IMG/VR virus record: IMGVR_UViG_3300025205_000001
Coordinates: 1-28,268 of that record
Source of the DNA: a virus
DNA length: 28,268 nt
Reading direction: 5' to 3' (one strand)
Shown here: positions 5,742 through 13,513 of the stretch, piece after piece
How the letters are laid out: every line of letters begins with the position of its first letter
Numbering within the stretch: position 1 is the stretch's first letter
Notes under the pieces: generated by a model
The model's input: the letters and a program-made list of their open reading frames with translations, nothing else
The model's database searches: none
What the model was told of the DNA's origin: nothing
Position numbers and translations under genes: made by a program

Positions 5742-6038
5742 ATGAGCTACGCCGAAGAGCTGCGCGAGCACGCCCGCCTCGCGATCCTGCGGATGCTGGA
5801 AGACGCGCCGCGCTACACCTCCAATGTGTCGATGATGACGGATCTGCTGATCCGCTACGGCATTGCCTACACCCGCGACCAGGTGGTGACGGAGGTGCAT
5901 TGGCTGGCCGAGCAGGACCTGGTCACGAAAGAGGACCTGAACGGCTTTATCGTCGCCACGGCCACGGTCCGGGGGGTCGAGGTTGCGCAAGGGGTCGCTC
6001 GACATCCCGGGATCCAGCCCCGCCGCCCGGGGGCCTGA
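5742..6038 (+). CDS. VpaChn25_0724-family phage protein (Mu gp26-like), winged-helix
   Basis: A 98-residue protein with the sequence pattern of the VpaChn25_0724 phage protein family: SYAEELREHARLAILRMLED, then APRYTSNVSMMTDLLIRYG, then YTRDQVVTEVHWLAEQDLV. The order of helices followed by a LVT/VAT beta wing looks like an ArsR-type winged helix-turn-helix. In Mu-like phages the gene sits just upstream of gp27 and its role is not established; proximity to the terminase genes makes a packaging-related or regulatory DNA-binding role plausible. The C-terminal ~15 residues (VARHPGIQPRRPGA) are disordered and overlap a possible TTG start for the next gene in another frame. Confidence 0.82.
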   Translation: MSYAEELREHARLAILRMLEDAPRYTSNVSMMTDLLIRYGIAYTRDQVVTEVHWLAEQDLVTKEDLNGFIVATATVRGVEVAQGVARHPGIQPRRPGA

Positions 6039-6039
6039 T

Positions 6040-6606
6040 ATGCCCCCTCCCAAAAAGTTGGACCTGATCCCCGAAGAGCTACGCCGCTGGCTGGCCGAGG
6101 AGCTGCGCGACCGGGGCTTTGCCGACATTGTCGATGTCACCGAGGGGCTGAATTTCCGTCTGCAGGAGGCGGGTCTTGAACTGTCGGTGGGCAAGACGGC
6201 CGTCGGCGATTTCTCGAAGGCGCTGAAGGATCAGCGTGAGGCTTTCGCCATCGCCGAGACGCTGCTCTCGGACATGGATATCGAGGCCGAGGGCGAGCTG
6301 CACAAGGTGTTGATGCAGATGATCGCCACGAGCGCGGTCCACATGATCCAGTCGGTGCGAGAGAAGGACGAGCATCTCGACCCGAAAGACCTGATGAGCC
6401 TGGGCCGGATGCTCAAGGACCTGATGAGCAGCTCCGGCATGCGCGAGAAGCTCTTGGCGGACGAACGCGCACGCGTTGCCCGCGAGGCGCGCGAGGCGGC
6501 GCAGGCCGAGATGGACGAGGCGCTGGAGGCTACGGCGACCGAGGCCGGGCTGTCCGCCGAGATGCTCGACCGCCTGCGCAAGGGCGTGCTGGGGCTGCGG
6601 TCATGA
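6040..6606 (+). CDS. DUF3486 protein (Mu gp27-like, small terminase candidate)
   Basis: A 188-residue protein of the DUF3486 family, equivalent to Mu gp27 and generally regarded as the small terminase or packaging-initiation partner of the large terminase. The signature is LDLIPEELRRWLAEELRDRG near the N-terminus, then INFRL-type NFRLQEAGLELSVGKTAVGD, then a long amphipathic helical region and a very Ala/Glu/Arg-rich C-terminal helix (residues ~135-175), likely a coiled coil for oligomerisation. I chose ATG 6040; an in-frame TTG at 5983 would add 19 residues starting RKGSLDIPG and cannot be excluded. The gene order gp26-gp27-(insert)-gp28 follows Mu except for four small genes inserted before the large subunit. 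Confidence 0.82.
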   Translation: MPPPKKLDLIPEELRRWLAEELRDRGFADIVDVTEGLNFRLQEAGLELSVGKTAVGDFSKALKDQREAFAIAETLLSDMDIEAEGELHKVLMQMIATSAVHMIQSVREKDEHLDPKDLMSLGRMLKDLMSSSGMREKLLADERARVAREAREAAQAEMDEALEATATEAGLSAEMLDRLRKGVLGLRS

Positions 6607-6800
6607 GCCGGACGCGCGCACAGGTCGACGCGATCCTGCTGGTTGGCGACCACCACTGGCGCAGGGGGCCGAAGTGGCGCGCCGCGCTGGCCTGGTGTCT
6701 TGGCCGTCGCGAGGTCTTTGTCACCCACCTGGGCGATGTCGCCAAGGTGATCTGGTGGCAGGGGGAGCCGTACCTGGTCACACTCAAGGAGGCGACATGA
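6603..6800 (+). CDS. Small basic hypothetical protein (accessory block)
   Basis: A 65-residue, Trp-rich basic protein (RRGPKWRAALAWCLGRRE, KVIWWQGEPYLVTL). It overlaps the DUF3486 stop by four bases (ATGA) and the next start by four bases. No family recognised. The second half could form a small beta sheet. It is the first of four compact genes placed between the small and large terminase genes, where Mu has none, so it belongs to an accessory insertion rather than to the packaging machinery itself. Confidence 0.65.
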   Translation: MSRTRAQVDAILLVGDHHWRRGPKWRAALAWCLGRREVFVTHLGDVAKVIWWQGEPYLVTLKEAT

Positions 6801-7114
6801 CCGAACCGCTGCGCGCCATTGTCCTCACCGACCGGCAAGAGCATCGCCGCAGAGCTGATTGCGGCTCAATCTGGATCGCGCCCTGCGAGGAGGGCGAGGA
6901 AGCCGCGCTCTGGTTCGTCTGCCCTTGCGGGTGCGGCCAGATCAGCCGGATCACGGTCGGCCACCGGCACAAGCCGCATGCCCACGGCGCGACCTGGAAC
7001 TGGAACGGGTCCCGCTCCGAGCCGACGCTGCACCCGTCGGTCAACGTCCACCGCAACGAGATCTGCGCCGGCTGGCATGGCTGGCTGCGGGATGGCTACT
7101 GGGAGGTGGCGTGA
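6797..7114 (+). CDS. DUF6527-like putative zinc-binding protein
   Basis: A 105-residue protein with a striking cysteine/histidine pattern: CPCGCG at residues 42-47, then HRHKPHAHG (56-64), WNWNGSRSEPTLHPSV (67-82), and C90 with H94. This resembles the DUF6527 family of small phage proteins, thought from sequence to bind a metal ion, probably zinc. It is cytoplasmic, lacking signal or membrane segments. Function is not known; such proteins are often found among accessory genes of tailed phages. It overlaps both neighbours by one to four bases, so the four-gene block is translated as a unit. The upstream CAAGGAGG is a strong ribosome-binding site. Confidence 0.72.
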   Translation: MTEPLRAIVLTDRQEHRRRADCGSIWIAPCEEGEEAALWFVCPCGCGQISRITVGHRHKPHAHGATWNWNGSRSEPTLHPSVNVHRNEICAGWHGWLRDGYWEVA

Positions 7115-7527
7115 TGGTTGCATACTCGTTTCAAAAGCGGTTCTGCGATGACGTGGCCGAATGGCGAAAGCGCCAAACCATCCGCGCCAAGAGAAAGCGG
7201 CATGCGCGCCCGGGCGAGTGGCTGCAGCTATACTTCGGAATGCGGACCAAACATTGCCGCAAGCTGGTGAACGATCCGATTTGCACCGGCGTGACACCCA
7301 TAATGATCTGGGTTCCTCTTGATGATGTACCTTGCAGGTACGCCGTACCTGACCAGTCGCTCCCTTTGAAATGGCGCTGGCAAGTCGTGGATGATGCATT
7401 CGCCCATTCCGACGGCTTCGAAGATGAACGTGACTTTCGCACGTTCTGGAAAGACGCGCATGGAGAAGGTGTCTTCGAAGGAGTTCTGATTACCTGGATG
7501 CCCAGTCCAATCAGGCCTCGCCAGTGA
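7114..7527 (+). CDS. ASCH/PUA-like domain protein
   Basis: A 137-residue protein beginning VAYSFQKRFCDDVAEWRKRQ and continuing with QTIRAKRKRHARPGEWLQLY. The pattern of aromatic strand, Lys/Arg-Q-T-I-R, and PG-x-x-L-x-L-Y is that of ASCH-type (PUA-like beta-barrel) proteins, which bind RNA or modified nucleotides; I infer this fold rather than read a catalytic motif. CRKLVNDPICTGVTPIMIWV continues the barrel. The C-terminal half contains DEFED-like acidic helix (DGFEDERDFRTFWKDAH). Codon choice is clearly less GC-biased than that of the structural genes around it, suggesting separate acquisition. The start overlaps the previous stop by one base (TGATG). A role in nucleotide-modification handling would fit a phage accessory gene but is untested. 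Confidence 0.6.
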   Translation: MVAYSFQKRFCDDVAEWRKRQTIRAKRKRHARPGEWLQLYFGMRTKHCRKLVNDPICTGVTPIMIWVPLDDVPCRYAVPDQSLPLKWRWQVVDDAFAHSDGFEDERDFRTFWKDAHGEGVFEGVLITWMPSPIRPRQ

Positions 7528-7805
7528 TGGCCTCTCCAGCCGAAATCGCCAACGACATGGACGCCCACGCGCGCTTCTGGGCGGGGCGTGACCGAGACGC
7601 CGAACGCGCATGTCGCGACGCCGCGCGGGCGATCCGGGTCCTGCTGGCCGGGAAGCGGCTGGATGGCAGGTTTTGGGGCGGGCTGCACCGGCGGTTGTTG
7701 CGGTTGGAGCGGCATGATGTCGATTGGCACGTCAAGGGCTATCCCGATTTCACCCGCGCGCGCCTTTGCATCGAGCGTCTTCAGCGGGAGGCTCGCGCCG
7801 CATGA
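7527..7805 (+). CDS. Small Arg-rich hypothetical protein upstream of terminase
   Basis: A 92-residue basic, helical protein (DAERACRDAARAIRVLLAGK, then GGLHRRLLRLERHDVDWHVK). An overlapping GTG at 7524 would add one residue; ATG 7527 at the TGATG junction is preferred. It overlaps the large terminase start by four bases. I recognise no family. Its high Arg content and helical nature would permit DNA or RNA binding. It is the last of the four-gene insertion between gp27-like and gp28-like genes. Confidence 0.65.
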   Translation: MASPAEIANDMDAHARFWAGRDRDAERACRDAARAIRVLLAGKRLDGRFWGGLHRRLLRLERHDVDWHVKGYPDFTRARLCIERLQREARAA

Positions 7806-9430
7806 CCCAGCCTGTCCTCTCCCGCAATCCCGAGGAGCTTCCCGCCGATCTGCCGCGCGGCGGCGACATCCCTGCGGATCTCGACCCGCTCGCCGAGGGC
7901 ATCCTCATGGAGCACCAGAAGACCTGGCTGGAGGATACCTCCGACCTCAAGGTCTGCGAGAAAGGGCGCCGGACGGGCATTACCTTTGCCGAGATGCTGG
8001 GTTGCACCCTGATCGCCGCCGCGTCCCGTTCCGCTGGCGGACAGAACTGCTTCTACATCGGTGACACCAAGGACAAGGGCCGCGAGGCTATCGGCTATGT
8101 TGCCCACTTCGCCAAGGTGGTGGCCGGCGAGCTGGGGCAGGTCGAGGAGTTCCTCTTCGAGGATCAGCAGCCCGACGGCACGACCAAGCAGATCGCCGCC
8201 TACCGCGTGCGCTTCGCCTCCGGTTTCCGGGTCGAGGCGCTGTCGTCGAACCCGGCGAACATTCGCGGCCTTCAGGGCACCGTGGTGATCGATGAGGCGG
8301 CGTTCCACCGGGACGTGCGCGAGGTCATCGACGCCGTGAACGCCCTGCTGATCTGGGGCGGAAAGGTGCGGGTGATTTCGACCCACAACGGCCACCTGAA
8401 CCCGTTCAACGAGCTGATCCGCGAGGCGCGGGCGGGCAAGAACGGCTTCAAGGTTCACACCTACACCTTCGCGGACGCGGTGTTGAACGGCCTCTTCAAG
8501 CGGGTCTGCCTGATGAAGGGCGACGCGTGGAGCCAAGAGGCGCAGGACGCCTGGGAGGCGCAGATCCGAGGCTCCTACGGCGCGCGCGACGCGGCCATGA
8601 AGCAGGAGCTGGACGCCGTTCCCAGCGAGATGGCCGGCGCCGCGCTGACCCGCGTGCAGATCGAGGCCTGCCTTGTCGAAGGCGCGCCCTTCGAACGCTG
8701 GCACCAGCCGGACGCCTTCAAGAACGCACCGGAGGAACAGCGCAAGGCCGAGACGCTGGCCTGGTGCGAGGAACACCTGAAACCGGTTCTCGACAGCCTG
8801 GACCCCAAGCGCCGCCACAACCTGGGCGAGGACTTTGCCCGGTCCGGCGACGCCACCGACATCGTGATCATGGAAGAGGGCGAGGACCTGCGCCAGCGCT
8901 GCAAGCTGATCGTCGAGATGCGCAACATCCCCTTCGGCCAGCAAAAGCAGGTCTTCTTCTACATCGCCGACCGGCTGCCCCGCTTCATGAAGGGGGCCGT
9001 CGACGCGACCGGCAACGGTGCCTACCTCGCCGAGGAGGCGGCCATGCGCTACGGCAGCCGGATCGAGGAGGTCAGCTTCAGCCGCGAATGGTACGCCTCC
9101 GAGATGCCCTCGTACATCGAGGCCTTCACCGACCGCACCATCGAGCTGCCCAGGCATGCCGACGTGCTGGCGGATCACCAGGCGCTGCAGTTCGTGGATG
9201 GGATCATCCGCGTGCCGCGCGACTTCCGCTTCAAGGGATCGGACGGGCTGGATCGTCACGGCGACAGCGCCGTGGCCGGGGCGCTCGCCTGGTACGCCAG
9301 CCGACAGACCGGCACTGAGATCGCCTACCAGCCGGTGACAGAACGCCAGGACGGTCCCGACGACAGGGACACCGAACGGCCCTGGTGGCGCCAGCCGCTG
9401 GGCGCGCGCCTGCGCGGTGGCGTGTTTTGA
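7802..9430 (+). CDS. Large terminase subunit (Mu gp28-like TerL)
   Basis: A 542-residue packaging motor. The start at 7802 overlaps the upstream stop (ATGA) and gives a normal family length. The ATPase domain shows a Walker A-like CEKGRRTGIT (residues 52-61), Walker B VVIDEA (161-166) and a coupling motif ISTHNG (192-197). The RNase H-like nuclease domain shows acidic positions in LGEDFARSGDATD (D344), VDATGNG (D401) and RHGDSAVAGALAW (D488). It pumps phage DNA into proheads and, in Mu-like phages, cuts host-flanked DNA by a headful mechanism. It should work with the DUF3486 protein and the DUF935 portal. The C-terminus ends with a basic tail RARLRGG-like segment that may contact the portal. 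Confidence 0.92.
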   Translation: MTQPVLSRNPEELPADLPRGGDIPADLDPLAEGILMEHQKTWLEDTSDLKVCEKGRRTGITFAEMLGCTLIAAASRSAGGQNCFYIGDTKDKGREAIGYVAHFAKVVAGELGQVEEFLFEDQQPDGTTKQIAAYRVRFASGFRVEALSSNPANIRGLQGTVVIDEAAFHRDVREVIDAVNALLIWGGKVRVISTHNGHLNPFNELIREARAGKNGFKVHTYTFADAVLNGLFKRVCLMKGDAWSQEAQDAWEAQIRGSYGARDAAMKQELDAVPSEMAGAALTRVQIEACLVEGAPFERWHQPDAFKNAPEEQRKAETLAWCEEHLKPVLDSLDPKRRHNLGEDFARSGDATDIVIMEEGEDLRQRCKLIVEMRNIPFGQQKQVFFYIADRLPRFMKGAVDATGNGAYLAEEAAMRYGSRIEEVSFSREWYASEMPSYIEAFTDRTIELPRHADVLADHQALQFVDGIIRVPRDFRFKGSDGLDRHGDSAVAGALAWYASRQTGTEIAYQPVTERQDGPDDRDTERPWWRQPLGARLRGGVF

Positions 9431-9460
9431 TGCCCGCGCTGACATCAGGCCCGAAGGGGC

Positions 9461-9483
9461 CGGGAGCAGTACCAGTGCTCCCG
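9461..9483. other. Inverted repeat between terminase and methylase genes
   Basis: CGGGAGCA (9461-9468) pairs perfectly with TGCTCCCG (9476-9483) around a 7-base loop. It lies 30 bases past the terminase stop in the 152-base gap before the methylase start. There is no following T-run, so it is at most a weak attenuator or RNA-processing site. Apart from this hairpin I see nothing definite in 9431-9582; the methylase frame is open through it. Confidence 0.4.
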
Positions 9484-9582
9484 ACACGGGGAGCCGGCTA
9501 TGCCACCCCGCCGACCGCCTTACTCATCCGGCCGCCCGATGCAGACCCTGCACGACAAGCGGCAAAGATGAGGTTAACCGAC

Positions 9583-10410
9583 ATGAGCGATCCAAAACTG
9601 CGCCAGGCGCGACCCATCGCCCCCTACCTGGGGGGCAAGCGCAACCTGGCGAAACGGATCTGCGCGATCATCGACGCCACCCCGCACACCACCTATGCCG
9701 AGCCATTCGTCGGCATGGGCGGGATCTTCCTACGCCGTCGGCGGGCTGTGCGGGCGGAGTTCATCAACGACTTCAGCTGCGAGGTCTACACGCTCTTCCG
9801 CGTCCTCCAGGAACACTACGTCGCCTTCCTGGACCTTCTGCGGTTCCAGATCACGACCCAGGCAGGGTTTGAACGGCTGATCGCCGTCGATCCGGACACC
9901 CTGACCGACATGCAGCGCGCTGCGCGGTTCCTCTTCCTGCAGCGCTGCGCTTTCGGCGGCAAGGTCAGCGGGCGGAATTTCGGCCTTTCAACCGACCGTC
10001 CCGCCCGGTTCAACCTGACCACGCTGGAGCCGGACCTCGAAGCCCTGCACGAGCGCCTCACCGGGGTCACGGTGACCTGCCTGGACTTCACCGAGTTCAT
10101 CAGGCGGATCGACCGCGAAGGGACGCTCTTCTACCTCGATCCGCCCTACTGGGGCAGCGAAGGCGACTATGGCAAACACGCCTTCACACGCGAACGCTTT
10201 GGCGACCTGGCCAATCAGCTCCGCAACGCAAAGGGGCGGTTTCTCCTGTCGATCAACGACGTGCCCGAGGTGCGCGAGATCTTCGACTGGGCCGAGCTGA
10301 CGTCAGTCCGGACAACCTATTCCGTCGCCAAGGGCGTAGCCCAGACCGGCCGGGGCGAGCTCTTGATCTCGAATTTCCTGCTCTCGGCCGACCCACCCGC
10401 AAAGGAGTGA
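9583..10410 (+). CDS. DNA adenine methylase (D12 class, Dam-like)
   Basis: A 275-residue N6-adenine DNA methyltransferase of the D12/Dam class. The AdoMet-binding PYLGGKRNLAKRI (residues 14-26) and AEPFVGMGGIF (39-49), and the catalytic DPPYW (186-190), are in the order expected for this alpha-type enzyme; a target-recognition region rich in RCAFGGKVSGRNFG lies between. It transfers a methyl group from S-adenosylmethionine to adenine in a short target; the target cannot be read from the sequence, GATC being only the commonest for the class. ATG 9583 is chosen because GAGG lies upstream; the frame is open back to an ATG at 9430 overlapping the terminase stop. Its insertion between terminase and portal suggests protection of packaged DNA. 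Confidence 0.88.
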   Translation: MSDPKLRQARPIAPYLGGKRNLAKRICAIIDATPHTTYAEPFVGMGGIFLRRRRAVRAEFINDFSCEVYTLFRVLQEHYVAFLDLLRFQITTQAGFERLIAVDPDTLTDMQRAARFLFLQRCAFGGKVSGRNFGLSTDRPARFNLTTLEPDLEALHERLTGVTVTCLDFTEFIRRIDREGTLFYLDPPYWGSEGDYGKHAFTRERFGDLANQLRNAKGRFLLSINDVPEVREIFDWAELTSVRTTYSVAKGVAQTGRGELLISNFLLSADPPAKE

Positions 10411-10413
10411 CCA

Positions 10414-12039
10414 ATGACCCAACTGGTCGATCAATGGGGCCGCCCGGTTCGTCGGCGCGAGCTGACCCGCGAGGTGGCCGGGCCGTCCCTGACGGGCGTA
10501 CGCTCGCCGCTCACCGGCTATCCCGGCGACGGGCTCGATCCGCGCCGCCTGGCGAATATCCTGCGCGAAGCGGACGAGGGTCACCCGGAACGCCAGTTGG
10601 AGCTGGCCGAGGCGATGGAAGAGCGCGACCTCCACTATGTCGGCGTCCTGGGCACGCGGAAGCGGTCCGTCACCCAGCTCGACATCACGGTCGAAGATGC
10701 CAGCTCGGAGGCGACCGACAAGCGGATCGCCGAGGAACTGCGCACCTGGCTCCTGCGAGACGAGCTGGAGGAGGAACTCTTCGACATCCTCGACAGTATC
10801 GGCAAGGGGTATTCGTTCACGGAGATCATCTGGGAGCAAAGCACGGGTCAGATCTGGCCGGTGCGGCTAGAGGCGCGGGACCCACGATGGTTCCGCTTCG
10901 ACCGCCGCGATCTCAAGACGCCCATGCTGATCGGCGAAAACGGCCAGGACGAACCGCTGCCGGCGTACAAGTTCATCCACCCCCGGATCCGGGCCAAGAG
11001 CGGGATCACGCCGCGCTCGGGGATCTGCCGGGCCGTGACCTGGGCCTATCTCTTCAAGATGTACACGCTGCGGGACTGGGCGATCTTCACCCAGACCTAT
11101 GGCCAGCCGCTGCGCGTGGGCAGGTATCCGGTGGGCGCCTCCGAGGATGACCGGAACACTCTGTTCCGGGCGGTCGCAAACATCGCCGGGGACTGCGCCG
11201 CGATCATGCCCGAGGGCATGGAGATCGAGTTCGTCGAGACGAAGAATGTCGGCGCCTCGGTGGATCTTTACGAGAGCCGGGCCGACTGGCTGGACAAGCA
11301 GGTTTCCAAGGCGGTGCTGGGCCAGACCGCGACCACAGACGCCGAGGTCGGAGGGCTGGGGTCCGGCAAGGAGCACCGGATGGTGCAGGAGGACATCGAG
11401 CGGGCGGACGCCAAGGCGCTCTCGGGCGCGCTCAACCGGGACCTGGTGCGGCCTTGGGTGGATGTGAACTATCCCGAGCACGGTCGTTACCCCCGGATCG
11501 TCATTGCCCGGCCCGAGGCCGAGGACCTGGTCAAGTGGATGCAGACCGTGGGCGCGGCGGTGGACCGCGGGCTGGCCGTGGCAGAGGACGATGTCTATGC
11601 CAAGCTCGGCCTGCGCCGGCCCTCCGAAGGGGCCAAAATCCTGCGTCCAGGAGGGCAGAATGCGCCGCAGGCGCCAGGTCAACCGGCGGCAGGGGACGGA
11701 AACCCTCCTGAGAGCGCCGTTAAATACCCATTGAATACCCTTGCCGCTCTTTCGGCGGCGGTGGGCCGTGACGAGGCAAGAGGCTCCTCAGAGGGCGACA
11801 CAGCGCCTCTCGACATCGCGGTCGACCAGCTGGCCGAGGAGACCGCGCCCGAGATCGAGGCGATGCTGGTGCAGATCGAGGCGATGATGGGCTCGGCCGA
11901 GAGCCTGGACGAGCTGCGCGAGATGCTGCTGGGCGCCTATCCCGCGATCTCGCAGGACGCGCTGGCAAAGGTGCTGGCGCAGGCGTTCATCGCGGGTGAC
12001 CTTGCAGGGCGTCTGATGGCCGGGGATGGCGATGGCTGA
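10414..12039 (+). CDS. Portal protein (DUF935, Mu gp29-like)
   Basis: A 541-residue portal protein, the dodecameric ring through which DNA enters and leaves the head. Family signatures include a YLFKMYTLRDWAIFTQTYG segment at about residues 211-230, a preceding RFDRRDLKTP, and QTATTDAEVGGLGSG at about 303-317. An AAGGAG lies 8 bases upstream of the start. Length is close to Mu gp29. The C-terminal ~120 residues carry a low-complexity linker (about 410-440, Pro/Gly/Asn/Gln-rich) and then an acidic helical tail (EEIEAMLVQIEAMM-type), probably the crown. The gene overlaps the next one by 14 bases. It should contact TerL during packaging and the MuF protein in the head. Confidence 0.92.
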   Translation: MTQLVDQWGRPVRRRELTREVAGPSLTGVRSPLTGYPGDGLDPRRLANILREADEGHPERQLELAEAMEERDLHYVGVLGTRKRSVTQLDITVEDASSEATDKRIAEELRTWLLRDELEEELFDILDSIGKGYSFTEIIWEQSTGQIWPVRLEARDPRWFRFDRRDLKTPMLIGENGQDEPLPAYKFIHPRIRAKSGITPRSGICRAVTWAYLFKMYTLRDWAIFTQTYGQPLRVGRYPVGASEDDRNTLFRAVANIAGDCAAIMPEGMEIEFVETKNVGASVDLYESRADWLDKQVSKAVLGQTATTDAEVGGLGSGKEHRMVQEDIERADAKALSGALNRDLVRPWVDVNYPEHGRYPRIVIARPEAEDLVKWMQTVGAAVDRGLAVAEDDVYAKLGLRRPSEGAKILRPGGQNAPQAPGQPAAGDGNPPESAVKYPLNTLAALSAAVGRDEARGSSEGDTAPLDIAVDQLAEETAPEIEAMLVQIEAMMGSAESLDELREMLLGAYPAISQDALAKVLAQAFIAGDLAGRLMAGDGDG

Positions 12040-13513
12040 TCTCGCCACAACCTTTCGGAAGCCGTTCAAGGAGCAGGTCACGGCCTTCCGGCTGCGGCTG
12101 GCCAACCAGGTGCCCACGGCCAAATGGGACGATCTGTGGAAGGCGCAGCACGACCGCGCCTTCATGGTGGCGGGCGCTGCCAAGGCGGATCTGCTGGCTG
12201 ATTTGGCCAAGGCTGTCGAGAAGGCCATCGCGGAGGGCACGTCCCTGGAAGAGTTCCGGCGCGACTTCCGCAAGATCGTGGAGCAGCGCGGCTGGCACGG
12301 CTGGACCGGCGAGGGCACGAAGAAGGGCGAGGCCTGGCGCACCCGGATCATCTACCAGACGAACATGCGCACCAGTTACGCCGCCGGGCGGCACGCCCAG
12401 CTGGTCGAGGGCGGGTTCAAATACTGGGTCTATCGCCACGGTGGCTCAATCGAGCCGCGCGAGCAGCACTTGGCCTGGGACGGGCTGATCCTGCCGGCGG
12501 ACCACCCGTTCTGGGCCACGCACTATCCCCCGAACGGCTGGGGCTGCAGCTGCTACGTCATCGGCGCGCGCTCTATCCGGGGCGCGCGGCGCGTAGGCGG
12601 CAACCCGAACGTCACGCTGCCCGAGAACTGGCGGGATCTCAGCCCGAAGACCGGCGAGCCGGACGGGATCGACCGGGGCTGGGGATATGCGCCGGGCGGC
12701 AGCGTGGTCGAGGAGGTGCGGAAGCAGATCCGGCGCAAGGCCGGTGCCTTGCCCGAAGGGTTGTCCACGGCGCTGACCGAAGATGCCGCCGACCCGCCGT
12801 CGCCGTCCGTGCCGCCTCTGCGACCGGCGACGTCCCTGAAGGATGCGGCGGTGCTGGTGGTGGAAAGCGGGCTGGCCGAGAAACAGGTCGCTTGGCCCGG
12901 GAAGGTGAAGCTCGATGCGGTCAACGAGGTGGTGCAAACGCTCTGGGAGTTGAAAAACCGCTTCGATATGGTGCCGTTGCAGGCCGTGGGCTCCGCGAAG
13001 GTCATAGCCACGGCAACCGGAGGCAGGCTCAAGCCTTCGCCGAACGCCAGTGCCTGGTACGCACCCGGATACAAGGTCATGGGCTGGAACAGGGTCGGGC
13101 TGTCCAGGGAGCCCTGGTATGCGCCCGAGGCACAAGCCAAGCGATTGGAGACCTGGGCAACGGAACATGCGAAGGCGATTGCAAAGCTGCCGGATGGTCC
13201 AGCACGCCGCGCGGCCGAACGCGCAACATGGCAGCACACGGTGGTGATCGGGGGCGACGACTATCCACGCTCCGTGGCCATTCACGAGACCGGCCACCAG
13301 TTCCACTTTTCCCATTGGGAGGCGGTGAACGCAGCGATTGAAGGCTGGGATCGCGACGGGTGGAACTTCGCGGTTTCGATCTACGGGTCGACAAACTTCA
13401 AGGAGTTTGTCGCTGAGAGCTTCGTGCTGTATATGTTGGGGCCGGAGTATCACGCCCGGATCAAGCCCGAGCTGCTCACTCTGTTCAAGGCAAGGGACCG
13501 CCGGAATGTCTGA
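12026..13513 (+). CDS. MuF head morphogenesis protein fused to metallopeptidase-like domain
   Basis: A 495-residue two-part protein. Residues ~1-225 are a phage Mu F/SPP1 gp7-type minor head protein: RIIYQTNMRTSYAAGRHAQL (108-127), FKYWVYRHGG, a PREQHLAWDGLILP motif and CSC (174-176). This part sits on the portal inside the head and is injected or needed for early infection. After a Pro-rich linker (~255-270) comes a domain of about 225 residues ending with a zinc-peptidase signature: VAIHETGHQFHF (H420, E421, H424) followed by NFKEFVAESFVLYM (E460/E464), the third-ligand region of gluzincins. Such C-terminal domains define MuF polymorphic toxins of temperate phages. The C-terminal part uses less GC-biased codons than the N-terminal part. 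Start 12026 or 12032 are both possible. Confidence 0.85.
   Translation: MAMADLATTFRKPFKEQVTAFRLRLANQVPTAKWDDLWKAQHDRAFMVAGAAKADLLADLAKAVEKAIAEGTSLEEFRRDFRKIVEQRGWHGWTGEGTKKGEAWRTRIIYQTNMRTSYAAGRHAQLVEGGFKYWVYRHGGSIEPREQHLAWDGLILPADHPFWATHYPPNGWGCSCYVIGARSIRGARRVGGNPNVTLPENWRDLSPKTGEPDGIDRGWGYAPGGSVVEEVRKQIRRKAGALPEGLSTALTEDAADPPSPSVPPLRPATSLKDAAVLVVESGLAEKQVAWPGKVKLDAVNEVVQTLWELKNRFDMVPLQAVGSAKVIATATGGRLKPSPNASAWYAPGYKVMGWNRVGLSREPWYAPEAQAKRLETWATEHAKAIAKLPDGPARRAAERATWQHTVVIGGDDYPRSVAIHETGHQFHFSHWEAVNAAIEGWDRDGWNFAVSIYGSTNFKEFVAESFVLYMLGPEYHARIKPELLTLFKARDRRNV

Noticed and set aside
7781-9487. A 568-codon minus-strand frame opposite the large terminase
   Set aside because: It mirrors the terminase gene with complementary codon bias; composition is repetitive Val/Leu/Arg/Gly and no family is recognisable.
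9430-9582. Start of the methylase at ATG 9430, overlapping the terminase stop
   Set aside because: The extra 51 residues are Pro/Gly/Ala-rich and unlike any methylase N-terminus, while ATG 9583 has a GAGG upstream and gives the normal length. It remains possible.
11721-11745. AATACCCATTGAATACCC direct repeat in the portal gene as a regulatory site
   Set aside because: It encodes part of the low-complexity portal linker and there is no gene start nearby, so there is no reason to assign it a separate role.
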